From JAJEFO01 sp965214325 (GTDB lineage: Bacteria > Pseudomonadota > Alphaproteobacteria > Rhodobacterales > Rhodobacteraceae), in assembly GCA_965214325.1 (NCBI GenBank), contig CBDCBG010000006.1:4526001-4590000 (forward strand): a DNA stretch of 64,000 nucleotides, in the 5' to 3' direction. This document shows positions 29,486 to 37,828 of the stretch, one piece after another. The first letter of the stretch is position 1. Every line of letters begins with the position of its first letter. Made by a program: the position numbers and the translations under genes. The notes below the pieces were generated by a model. It ran no database searches and was not told where the DNA came from. It saw only the letters and a list, made by a program, of their open reading frames with translations.

Positions 29486-30331
29486 ATGAGACTTGCGCGC
29501 TATGGAATTTCGGGAAAAGAGAGGCCGGGGCTGATCGACGGGGACGGTGCGCTGCGCGACCTGTCCTCGCACGTGGCGGATATTTCGGGTTCGATGCTTG
29601 ACGACGCGTCGCTCGACCGGCTGCGTGCGATTGATCCTGCCACGCTTCCGAGGGTGGAGGGTGATGTGCGGTTGGGCGTGCCGGTCAACAGCATCGGCAA
29701 GTACATGTGCATCGGCTTGAATTACCGTGATCACGCGGAGGAGGCGGGAATGCCGATCCCGGAGCATCCGATCCTCTTCATGAAGGCGAATTCGGCCATT
29801 TCGGGGCCTGATGATCCGGTGTCCATTCCGCGCGGCTCGACCAGTTCCGACTGGGAGATAGAGCTGGGCGTCGTGATCGGCACGACGGCCAAGTACGTGA
29901 GCGAGGCGGAGGCGCTGGACCACGTGGCCGGGTATTGCATCTGCAACGACGTGTCGGAACGCCACTTCCAGATTCACCTGTCCGGGAACTGGACCAAGGG
30001 CAAGTCCTGCGACACGTTCGGTCCGACAGGTCCCTGGCTGGTCACGAGGGACGAGATTCCCGATCCCCAGTCCCTTGACATGCGGCTCGAAGTGAACGGC
30101 GAGAGCATGCAGGCGGGCAGTACCAGGACCATGATCTTCACGGCGGCGGAGATCGTGTCGCACCTGTCGCAACTGTTCACTCTGCATCCTGGCGACGTGA
30201 TTTCGACCGGGACCCCGCCGGGCGTCGGCATGGGCATGAAGCCGCCAAGATACCTCAAGGCGGGCGACGTGATGGAACTGACGATCGACGGCCTCGGCGC
30301 GCAGCGCCAAAGGGTTGTGGAGGATGCCTGA
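29486..30331 (+). CDS. Fumarylacetoacetate hydrolase (FAH) family protein
   Basis: A 281-residue FAH-fold enzyme with an N-terminal accessory part and the catalytic core CIGLNYRDHAEEAG. Acidic metal ligands are in SDWEIELGVVIG, and later motifs are KGKSCDTFGPTGPW and STGTPPGVGMG. Such proteins cleave or hydrate 2-keto acids (ureidoglycolate lyase, 2,4-diketo-3-deoxy-acid hydrolases, fumarylpyruvate hydrolase). It is divergent from the DenD-like gene across a 145-bp region that must hold both promoters. It overlaps the next gene by 8 bp. Cleavage of a diketo-deoxy sugar acid made by the operon opposite is a reasonable inference. Confidence 0.88.
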   Translation: MRLARYGISGKERPGLIDGDGALRDLSSHVADISGSMLDDASLDRLRAIDPATLPRVEGDVRLGVPVNSIGKYMCIGLNYRDHAEEAGMPIPEHPILFMKANSAISGPDDPVSIPRGSTSSDWEIELGVVIGTTAKYVSEAEALDHVAGYCICNDVSERHFQIHLSGNWTKGKSCDTFGPTGPWLVTRDEIPDPQSLDMRLEVNGESMQAGSTRTMIFTAAEIVSHLSQLFTLHPGDVISTGTPPGVGMGMKPPRYLKAGDVMELTIDGLGAQRQRVVEDA

Positions 30332-31277
30332 GCGGCCCGCTCTTCTACAACTCGGCAAGGTGTCGGAGCGCATGGCAAATCGCCTTGCCGCCGGATTCGA
30401 TGTGGTCCAGCTGCCGGTCGACCATGAAGCGCTCCTTGCGGAGCGCGGTTCGGAATTCGCGGCAATCGCGACGATGAGGGGCGTTCCGGACGACGTGTTG
30501 GCGAGGCTTCCGAACCTCAAGGTCATTTCATGTTTCGGGGTGGGATATGACAACATCGATGCCGCGACGGCGGCAAGTCGGGGCATTCTTGTCGCCCACA
30601 CGCCCGATGTCCTGAACGACGAGGTCGCGGACACGGCGATCATGCTGTGGCTTGCCGTCAGCAAGGACCTGCTGCCTTCGGAGCGCTGGGCACGTTCGGG
30701 TGCCTGGGAGGCGAAGGGCGCCTATCCGCTGGCGCACACCGTCAGGGGCCGCAATGTAGGCATTCTGGGTCTTGGACGCATCGGCCAGACGATCGCGAGG
30801 ATGACGGAGATGTTTGGAGCCGAGGTGCACTATCATTGCCGCAGCAGAAAGGGCGTGCCTTACCATTACTTTGACGACCTCGCGGACATGGCGCGCCAAG
30901 TGGACGTGCTGTTCGTCATTACTCCGGGCGGCGAAGGAACCCGGCACCTGGTGAATGCCGAGGTTCTTGACGCCCTCGGGCCCGAGGGCGTCCTCATCAA
31001 CGTTGCCAGGGGGAGCGTCGTCGACGAGGCGGCGCTGGTTGCCGCTCTCGATGGCGGACGTCTGGGCGCAGCCGGACTTGACGTGTTCGAGGACGAGCCA
31101 CGAATTCCGGATGCGTTGAAGAAAATGGAGAATGTGGTGCTGTTGCCGCATATCGGCAGCGCGACCGTCGAGACCCGGCAGGCCATGGGCGATCTGGTCT
31201 GCGACAACCTCGACGCATGGCTGGCGGAAGGCAGGGTGGTGACGCCGGTCCCGGAATGCCTGCAACTGAACAGGTAG
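30324..31277 (+). CDS. D-isomer-specific 2-hydroxyacid dehydrogenase (glyoxylate/hydroxypyruvate reductase-like)
   Basis: The ATG at 30324 (MPERPALLQLGK) overlaps the FAH stop; a TTG three codons upstream is less likely. The 317-residue protein has the NAD-binding GILGLGRIGQTIARM, the catalytic arginine in NVARGSVVDE, the glutamate region GLDVFEDEP and the histidine in LLPHIGSAT. GhrB-like enzymes reduce glyoxylate or hydroxypyruvate, which FAH-type cleavage could release. It is probably co-translated with the FAH gene. Confidence 0.88.
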   Translation: MPERPALLQLGKVSERMANRLAAGFDVVQLPVDHEALLAERGSEFAAIATMRGVPDDVLARLPNLKVISCFGVGYDNIDAATAASRGILVAHTPDVLNDEVADTAIMLWLAVSKDLLPSERWARSGAWEAKGAYPLAHTVRGRNVGILGLGRIGQTIARMTEMFGAEVHYHCRSRKGVPYHYFDDLADMARQVDVLFVITPGGEGTRHLVNAEVLDALGPEGVLINVARGSVVDEAALVAALDGGRLGAAGLDVFEDEPRIPDALKKMENVVLLPHIGSATVETRQAMGDLVCDNLDAWLAEGRVVTPVPECLQLNR

Positions 31278-31568
31278 TGCTTGCTGACCATGTCATGCTT
31301 CACCTCGCCTGCCGACACGGGCCTTGTTCAATTCCCAGGTGCCGGAACTCCATTGAGTTGCGGACGGCCAACGCCCCGGCCACTGGCGGACACGCAGCAA
31401 CGACCCAGTAGCAATCGATGGTCGCAACGATGAGCCAGATCGAGCTGCGTGCGCGCCGTCGGATGCGCCTTGGCGCCATTCCGGAGCATCAAGCCGAGCG
31501 GTATCCGATGCCGCGAAAGATTTGTACTGCCTGGCGCATGCTGTAAGTGCTTCTGCAGTTGCGGAGGG
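31278..31568. other. Intergenic, no supported gene
   Basis: Nothing recognisable lies between the hydroxyacid dehydrogenase stop and the decayed antitoxin gene. Confidence 0.4.
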
Positions 31569-31813
31569 AATGCGCACCAATTTCCAAGACTGCGCAAACC
31601 GGCAAGTCCCGCGGGGCCGTCATCCCCGTGGCGACGCTCGCGCAGGCCAGTCTCGCGGCTGGCGACAGTGTCGTCATGGCACCGATGCGGGATGGAATCC
31701 TGAACGCGAACGAAGCCTCCGCATCCGGGCGAACGGTGACGGCAATGCTCAAAGGCATGGACCGCTATGCCGAAACCGACCGTACGCTCGCATCAGAGAG
31801 ACTCGGCACTTGA
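31569..31813 (+). pseudogene. AbrB/MazE-type antitoxin, frameshifted
   Basis: From about 31585 one frame reads ISKTAQTGKSRGAVIPVATL, AQASLAAGDSVV, and a C-terminal tail with AMLKGMDRYAETDRTLA. This is the swapped-hairpin DNA-binding domain and toxin-binding tail of a SpoVT/AbrB antitoxin. The natural ATG (31569, ATGCGCACC) is in a different frame, so one base has been gained within the first codons. A GTG at 31547 could open the frame, but without a clear ribosome site. The decayed Doc-like toxin follows directly, as in intact pairs. Confidence 0.65.
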
Positions 31814-31828
31814 CAGAACGGGACCTCG

Positions 31829-32303
31829 TTGGGTGCGTCGCAGCTCGGCGAGGGCGTCGGCGGCCAGACCCTGCCGACAGCCCGGTTGGCGACCCTGTTT
31901 CACGTGCTGCAACCGCGCCGCTTCGGCGGGGCGACCGGGCTTCGTGTTTCCGGGTTGCTTGAGAGTGCCGTGGCGCGAAGGGCACGGATGTTCGTCCATT
32001 CAGGGACCGGCGACATCGTCGAAGCAGCCTGCACGGTCGCCGAGGGCATCATCCGCGACCATCCTTTCGTCGACGGCACCAAGCGCACGGCTTTCGCCGC
32101 CATCGCCTCAATCCTTGCGGTGATTGGCTGCTGCCTGGAAATGGAGGGTCGATGCGGCGCAAGCCATGGTGGATTTCGCCGCCAATCGTTTGACGTCCGA
32201 GGAATTCCGCAACCACGTGCGGGCCCACGCCGCACAGGAACCGACGAGCGGCCCGGTCAAGGAACACCCCACGACGGGCGGAACGGACGTCGGACCGCAG
32301 TGA
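31829..32303 (+). pseudogene. Doc/Fic-type toxin, frameshifted
   Basis: The frame beginning near 31829 contains RRFGGATGLRVSGLLESAVA and then HPFVDGTKRTAFAAIASIL, the Fic/Doc core; the family motif is HPFxDGNKR, so the asparagine is lost. The usual C-terminal helix appears in another frame (MVDFAANRLTSEEFRNHVRA, 32166-32303). A frameshift around 32130-32165 and the missing motif residue indicate an inactive toxin. It would have AMPylated or phosphorylated a translation factor. Confidence 0.65.
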
Positions 32304-32340
32304 AAGTGTCTCTCACTGGTCCGGTTGCCAGTGTCGCTCG

Positions 32341-33234
32341 CTACCGGAGATGCGTGTCAAAGAAGGCGAGGGTCCGGTCCCAGGCAAGCTTCGCCGCCCC
32401 TTCGTCGTAGCGTGGCGTCGTGTTGTTATGGAACCCGTGGTTCACGTTCGCATAGAAGTGGACGCTGAACTCCTTGTCATGCTCCTTGAGCGCGGCACCG
32501 TAGGCTTCCCAGCCGGCGTTGATCCGCTCGTCATGCTCGGCATAGTGGATCAGCAATGGTGCCTCGATCTGCGGTACATCGGCGGCACTTGGCTGACGAC
32601 CGTAGAACGGCACCGAGGCGGCAAGGTCAGGAAAGGCGACCGCGAGCGCGTTGCAGACGCCGCCGCCGTAGCAGAATCCGACGCAGCCGACGCGACCGGT
32701 CGAGTCTTCGTGATTGCGCAGGAATTCAAACGCAGCGAAGAAATCCTCCATCAGCTTCCCGCGGTCCAGCTTGCGCTGCATTTGGCGGCCTTCATCGTCG
32801 CTGCCGGGATACCCGCCGAGAGGCGTCAGCCCGTCGGGTCCGAGGGCCAGATATCCGGCCCTGGCGGTCCGGCGGACGACATCCTCGATGTAGGGATTGA
32901 GTCCGCGGTTCTCGTGCACGACAAGCACTGCAGGCAGGGGCCCTGAGGCACCGGACGGCATCGCCGTCAGTGCCCTGATCGTCCCGTGGCCTTCCGGGCT
33001 CGGGTATTCGACGATAGCGGTTTCGATGTCGGGATCGTCAGGCGCGACCTCCTGCGCCCAGGCATAGTTTGGCTGAAGCTGTTCAAGTATCATCGTGCCG
33101 GTGACCCCGGCAGCGGCGTATTTTCCGGCTTGCGAGATGAATTCGCGTTTCGTTAGCGTGCCATGCACGTACCCGTCGAAGATCTCGAGGATTCGCTGAT
33201 CAAATTCCGACGCGCGTTTGCGTATTGCCGTCAT
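32341..33234 (-). CDS. Dienelactone hydrolase family protein with a possible export-type N-terminus
   Basis: I chose the second methionine (ATG at 33234) because AGGAGG lies 5 bases upstream, giving 297 residues. The alpha/beta-hydrolase core has the nucleophile Cys in VGFCYGGGV, the acid in YAEHDERI and the histidine in NVNHGFHN, the dienelactone hydrolase triad. The first 65 residues include TKREFISQAGKYAAAGVTGT and a hydrophobic stretch, which looks like an atypical signal or accessory segment. Substrates of this YghX-like group are unknown. The gene is isolated on the minus strand. Confidence 0.85.
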   Translation of the reverse strand: MTAIRKRASEFDQRILEIFDGYVHGTLTKREFISQAGKYAAAGVTGTMILEQLQPNYAWAQEVAPDDPDIETAIVEYPSPEGHGTIRALTAMPSGASGPLPAVLVVHENRGLNPYIEDVVRRTARAGYLALGPDGLTPLGGYPGSDDEGRQMQRKLDRGKLMEDFFAAFEFLRNHEDSTGRVGCVGFCYGGGVCNALAVAFPDLAASVPFYGRQPSAADVPQIEAPLLIHYAEHDERINAGWEAYGAALKEHDKEFSVHFYANVNHGFHNNTTPRYDEGAAKLAWDRTLAFFDTHLR

Positions 33235-33530
33235 GGCGGCCTCCTGTCCTTGCGTGGCAGCGATGGTCATGCGGTCGCTCCTCCATCGGGCGATCGGGCG
33301 AGGGCGCCACCAACATCGATGCCACGCAGGCTATCCCGGCCGGCAAGAAACGCAAGCGCAGGTGCGTAGTGATGTCCACGCCAACTGGACGGCATGTTCG
33401 GCGGCCGGACAACACAACGGGCATGGAGCCGCGCCGGACTCAGGAACATCGGACTCGATGAACTCATCGACTGCGATCTCGTGCGTGCCCATGTCATTGT
33501 CCGGGCGGATCTTCGGGCCGCGCTCGGAAA
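33235..33530. other. Intergenic, no supported gene
   Basis: This stretch should include the lost 5' half of the amidohydrolase gene or its replacement. No homologous frame could be recognised. Confidence 0.4.
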
Positions 33531-34016
33531 GGAGTTCCTTGCGTCGAATCAGTTGTCATCACTCTCGCCCAAAGGGGGCAGACGGGAGTCGGTTCCGGCC
33601 TGCGGGGCGGGATGGGAATGCGGCTGAAATACTCCAATCCGATGCACCTTGACGATGTGGCGGCGGACTTTCCAGACATGCCGATCGTTCTTGCCCACCC
33701 GTCATTTCCGTGGACGGAAGAGGGGTTGGCGGTCGCGCAGCACAAGCCCAACGTCTACCATGACATGTCTGGCTGGTCGCCGAGGTACTTCCCGGAGATT
33801 TTCATCAGGTATGCCAACTCGATCCTGAAGAAGAAGATGCTGTTCGGCTCCGACTGGCCTGCATTGACGCCCGACCGGTGGCTGGAGGATTTCAAGGCGG
33901 CGCCGTTCAGGGACGAGGTGCGCCCGCTGATCCTTAGAGGCTGACCTAGAATGTGGATGGCCTCCCCCAGATGTGGTATTTCCCCGCTGACTTCCACACC
34001 AGACAGGGAGGGCCGC

Positions 34017-34852
34017 ATGGCTTGGAACGAGACCACCCGCGAGAAGTATAAGCGCAGTTCGGACCGGTATGAAAGCGATTTGACCGACGAGGAATGGCTC
34101 TTGATCGAGCCGCTTCTTCCGGCTCCGTCAAAGCTCGGACGTCGCCGCACCGTCGACCTTCGGGCGGTTTTCGACGCGATCCAGTACATGCTGGCTACGG
34201 GGTGCCAGTGGCGGGCGATTCCCAAGTGTTTCCCGCCCTTGCGACGGTTCAGAATTACTTCTACGCATGGCGCGACGACGGCGTTCTGGAGCGCATGATG
34301 GGCACGCTGCGCGATCTTGCGCGCATGCAGGCGGGGCGCTCCGGAGATCCGACGGCGGCCGCGATCGACAGCCAGTCGGTGAAGACGACGGAGATGGGCG
34401 GCCCGTCGGGATACGACGCCGGCAAGAGGATCAAGGGCAGGAAACGCCACGCCACGGTGGACGTGGAGGGGTTCCCGATCGCGATCCAGGTTCACGCGGC
34501 TGACGTGCAGGACCGGGACGGTGCGCCGGCTGTCATCCTCGCGATGCTGGAGAAGGCGCCGCAGGTGAGAAAGCTGTGGGCGGACGGCGGGTATGCGGGA
34601 CCGAAGCTGGAGGCCGCGCTGGCGGAGCACGGCCTCGGATCGATCCTGGAGATCGTCCACAGGCCCAAGGAAACAAAGGGCTTCACCGTCCTCTATCGCC
34701 GCTGGGTGGTGGAGCGGACGTTCGCCTGGCTGTCGTGGTGCCGGCGCCTGGCGAAGGACGTGGAGCGGACCTTGGCGAGTTCCCTGGCCTGGGTCCAACT
34801 GGCCGCGTGCCGGTTCCTGATGCGACGGGTGGCGCGAGGGATAACGTCATGA
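34017..34852 (+). CDS. IS5/IS427-type transposase, orfA-orfB via -1 frameshift
   Basis: orfA starts at 34017 (MAWNETTREKYKRSSDRYES) and holds the N-terminal DUF4096-like part ending CQWRAIPK. orfB, in the -1 frame, continues as FPALATVQNYFYAWRDDGVL. It includes the DDE residues in AAIDSQSVKTTEMGG and LWADGGYAGPKLE, and a late motif WVVERTFAWLSWCRRLAKD. The frames join at the slippery heptamer TTTCCCG (34229-34235). The fused product is about 278 residues, the normal size, so this copy may still be active. Confidence 0.85.
34229..34235 (+). promoter_or_regulatory. Programmed -1 ribosomal frameshift site TTTCCCG
   Basis: In the orfA frame the codons read T TTC CCG, a canonical X XXY YYZ heptamer. 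Slipping to TTT CCC places the ribosome in the orfB frame. The decayed copy at 43353-44255 has TTTCCGC instead and cannot slip in the same way. Confidence 0.7.
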
Positions 34853-35006
34853 ATTACAATAATATATTCAAATCAAGGACTTATGATTCAGCCTCTTAGG
34901 GAAAACGCCCTTCGACTGCTTGGCGAGACGGGATGAGGAGGAGCGATCTCGTGCCGCGACGGGCATCGCCAAACTGCACGCCTCGAAAATGCTGCTGGAG
35001 ACCGCA

Positions 35007-36185
35007 ATGACCGACCTTGCGCCGCTTGACGAAACCATCACGCTTGACGAGCTCAGCCGCGACCCGTTCCCGATCTACCGACGGTTGCGCCGCGAGGCGC
35101 CAGTGCTGCGGGTCAAGGCGGCAGGCCGGACGTTCCTGACGAAGGCGGCCGACACGAAACACGTCAAGGACAACCCGAGGCTGTTCAGTTCCGACGACCC
35201 GGACACGCCGATGAAGCGCGCATTCTGGGCGCACACGCTCATGCGCAAGGACGGCGAGGCCCATCTGCGCGAACGCATGGCCATGGCGCCCGCATTCGCT
35301 CCCAAGGTGATGCGGGACGAATGGATGCCGCAGTATCGCAGGATTGCCGAAGACTATGTCGCGCGGCTGCCTCGCGGCGAGGTCGTTGATCTCTTTCCGG
35401 CGCTCTCCGGGCCGTATGCGGCGCGGGGCCTTGCGGTCCTGCTGGGCCTTGAGGAAGCCACGGACGAGGAGATGCAACGCTGGTCGCAGGCGCTGATCGA
35501 CGGGGCGGGGAACTTCGGGTGGCGGGACGAACCCTTCGAGCGCGTCGACCGCGCCAACGAGGAGATGCACGCACTCTTCGGCAGGGTGCATCGCAGGCAC
35601 AGGGCGGAACCGAACGGTTCGGCGTTCTCGGTGATGCTGAATGCCGAGGATCCGATCCCCGAAACCCAGATCCATGCCAACATCAAGATCGCGATCGGCG
35701 GCGGCGTCAACGAGCCGCGCGACGCCTTGAACACGACACTCTACGGGCTGCTGGCCAATCCGGAACAGTTGGAAGAGGTGAAGCGCAGCGCCGACTGGGA
35801 AAGGGCGTTCGAGGAGGGCATCCGCTGGGTTGCGCCGATTTCGGTGTCGTCGCGCCTGGTCAGGGAGGACACGGAGATTCGCGGCTGCCGGATCCCCAAG
35901 GGGGACACGGTCATGACCATTCAGGCCAGCGCCAACCGGGACGAGGATCTCTACGAGGACGGCGAGGCGTTCATCGTCGGCCGGGACAGGAATCCGCACC
36001 AGTCCTTTGGCAACGGGCCGCATTTCTGCCTGGGGGCGCATGTCGCCCGCCGCGCCATCGGACAGATCATGCTGCCCGTCCTGTTCGACCGGTTTCCGGA
36101 CATGACGCTGCCCGATCCTGGCGCGGTGATCTGGCGGGGCTTCGGCTTCCATGGTCCCGCCTGCCTTCCGGTCCTGTTGAATTAG
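35007..36185 (+). CDS. Cytochrome P450 with atypical I-helix motif
   Basis: The start is the ATG at 35007, with GGAG 6 bases upstream, giving 392 residues. The K-helix ExxR is EGIR (270-273) and the heme loop is FGNGPHFCLGAH with Cys341. The I-helix, normally (A/G)GxDT, reads GGGVNEPRD (231-239), so the usual acid-alcohol pair for oxygen activation is replaced. That pattern belongs to a distinct P450 group and may change how oxygen is activated or which substrates are used. No redox partner gene is adjacent. Before the IS insertion it probably followed the amidohydrolase gene in one transcript; an aldo/keto reductase gene lies 436 bp downstream. Confidence 0.9.
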   Translation: MTDLAPLDETITLDELSRDPFPIYRRLRREAPVLRVKAAGRTFLTKAADTKHVKDNPRLFSSDDPDTPMKRAFWAHTLMRKDGEAHLRERMAMAPAFAPKVMRDEWMPQYRRIAEDYVARLPRGEVVDLFPALSGPYAARGLAVLLGLEEATDEEMQRWSQALIDGAGNFGWRDEPFERVDRANEEMHALFGRVHRRHRAEPNGSAFSVMLNAEDPIPETQIHANIKIAIGGGVNEPRDALNTTLYGLLANPEQLEEVKRSADWERAFEEGIRWVAPISVSSRLVREDTEIRGCRIPKGDTVMTIQASANRDEDLYEDGEAFIVGRDRNPHQSFGNGPHFCLGAHVARRAIGQIMLPVLFDRFPDMTLPDPGAVIWRGFGFHGPACLPVLLN

Positions 36186-36252
36186 ACACCTGCAGAACTG
36201 GGGTTGGAATGCGGCGAAAATCGCTTGCAGACTTCGCGACTGGAGGCGCAGG

Positions 36253-36462
36253 TTGCGCCATGACAAATGTCGGGCTATGGGCATGTCCGTGGGATCAGGC
36301 GCGATCGAAGGCCAGCGAAGGTCGATGACTTGCAAACGCATGAAAGAGGGCGGCAACCGAGTGACGCTCGACGGTCCGGACGAAACCTTGAGGTGCGTCT
36401 GCGCTTGCTGCTTGCTCAGCCGAAGGGAACGGTCAATGCCGCACTTCGCTGATGCAGCGTGA
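36253..36462 (+). pseudogene. Possible transposase C-terminal remnant
   Basis: A 69-codon open frame reads MGMSVGSGAIEGQRRSMTCK followed by RMKEGGNRVTLDGPDETLR. This resembles the GSG-x-x-E segment near the end of ISKra4/UPF0236-like transposases. There is no start context and no other part of the element. The rest of the 436-bp gap between the P450 and aldo/keto reductase genes holds nothing I recognise. Confidence 0.35.
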
Positions 36463-36621
36463 ACGACCGGATTACCGACATGTTCGAACGGAGGTGTGCC
36501 ACATGAAGCCGAAAGAACGGGAGAATTCCGACCTCGGTCGGCAAGCATGCCGTCCACCGCCTCCATCGTCGGTCGTGTTCCAGGTGCTGCCGGATGTCCT
36601 TTGGCCAAGGGATCTTGCACA

Positions 36622-37617
36622 ATGAAAACACGGTCATTGGGTCAAGGCGGGCCTTCGGTCTCGGTCCTTGGCGTCGGTGCGATGTCCTTTGCCGGGATTT
36701 ACGGCAACGCAACTGTGGAGGACAGCCACGCGATCCTGGATGCCGCACTCGATGCTGGCGTGACTCATATCGACACGTCCAACGTCTACGGCATGGGGCG
36801 CTCGGAGGAGATCATCGGCGGCTACCTTGCCCGCCGAAAGGGCGAGACGCCTTTCGTGCTGGCGACCAAGGCCGGCATTTCACGCGACCCTGAGACCGGG
36901 CGCAGCTTCGACAACAGCCCCGTGCATATCGAGGCCGAACTGGACAAGAGCCTTGCACGGCTGGGCGTTGAACGGGTCGAGCTCTTCTATCTCCATCGTC
37001 TCGACCCGGACGTGCAGGTGGAGGAGGCCGTCGGCACCTATGCGCGCATGGTCGAGGTCGGCAAGATTGGGCAGATCGGGTTGTCGGAAGTCGCGCCGAC
37101 CACGCTGGCCCGCGCGTCTGATGTTCACCCCATCGCGGCGGTGCAGTCCGAGTATTCGCTGCAGACGCGGTCGCCGGAACTGGGGCTGGTCCAAGCTTGC
37201 GAGCGGCTTGGGGTCTCGCTCGTCGCGTTCTCTCCGGTCGGGCGTGGATTGCTGACCGATGCCCCTCCGACGCCAGGGAAGGTCGAGGCATCGGCCTTCA
37301 TGACTTCCAATCCGCGGTTTTCTGGCGGCAACCACGAGCGAAACCTGGTCGCCAGCCAGCCTTTGCGAGACCTGGCGGGCGAGGCAGGCTGTTCGACCGC
37401 AGCACTGGCGATAGCCTGGGTGCTGGCCCAAAGCCCGTCCACGCTGGTGATTCCGGGAACCCGGAACTGCGACCATTTCGCCGAACTGGTGGAAGGTGCC
37501 AACCTGGAGTTGGGAGCGGATCTGAAGGCCGAGATCGAACGCCGGCTGCCAGTCGGCTGGTGTCATGGCGACCGCTACTCAACACGGCAGTGGATCGGTC
37601 CGGAAAGATACTGTTGA
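36622..37617 (+). CDS. Aldo/keto reductase
   Basis: The ATG at 36622 (MKTRSLGQGGPSVSVLGVG) gives 331 residues; the open frame extends upstream without a better start. The AKR barrel shows the catalytic Asp and Tyr in HIDTSNVYGMGRSEE, the lysine in VLATKAG and the histidine in YLHRLDPD. The NADPH-binding end is STLVIPGTRN. It most resembles YajO/IolS-type reductases. The substrate is unknown; the upstream P450 suggests a shared small-molecule pathway. Confidence 0.88.
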   Translation: MKTRSLGQGGPSVSVLGVGAMSFAGIYGNATVEDSHAILDAALDAGVTHIDTSNVYGMGRSEEIIGGYLARRKGETPFVLATKAGISRDPETGRSFDNSPVHIEAELDKSLARLGVERVELFYLHRLDPDVQVEEAVGTYARMVEVGKIGQIGLSEVAPTTLARASDVHPIAAVQSEYSLQTRSPELGLVQACERLGVSLVAFSPVGRGLLTDAPPTPGKVEASAFMTSNPRFSGGNHERNLVASQPLRDLAGEAGCSTAALAIAWVLAQSPSTLVIPGTRNCDHFAELVEGANLELGADLKAEIERRLPVGWCHGDRYSTRQWIGPERYC

Positions 37618-37828
37618 TGCCCCAGGATTGGCCCGACCGGCTTCCGTGGCACGAATCCGTGCTCGCGGGTGATCCGCCACGAGCAGCAACCAGCCAGGTT
37701 GCCCCTGTGAGCTTCAAGATATCCAATGTCCTGAATTGGTTCGCGCTTCGCTGCCTTGATCAGTTCATTGGCACGCCGACAAGTCGTCACGTCAGACGGG
37801 TGCCGGTGACGGTGGTGTCACGCCGTGC

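Larger units (their letters stand above)
33937..34895 (+). mobile_element. IS5-family (IS427-like) insertion sequence, copy A
   Basis: The element is 959 bp, bounded by 8-bp terminal inverted repeats GAGGCTGA/TCAGCCTC and flanked by a direct TTA (33934-33936 and 34896-34898). It carries one transposase made from two overlapping frames. A shorter, decayed relative lies in opposite orientation at 43353-44255 with its own TGA duplication, so both fit a TNA target rule. Confidence 0.88.
33531..34936 (+). pseudogene. Amidohydrolase (TIM-barrel) fragment, split by an IS427-like element
   Basis: Only the C-terminal half is recognisable: SVVITLAQRGQTGVGSGLRG, then MGMRLKYSNPMHLDDVA, FPDMPIVLAHPSFPWTEEGL and FGSDWPALTPDRWLEDF. 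It is broken after DEVRPLIL by the element at 33937-34895. Removing the element and one copy of the TTA duplication restores ILRENALRLLGETG followed by TGA at 34934-34936, so the insertion is precise and recent. The N-terminal half is missing, so the gene was already truncated. The metal-dependent hydrolase family acts on aromatic or cyclic acids; its former partner may be the P450 gene 70 bp downstream. Confidence 0.8.
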
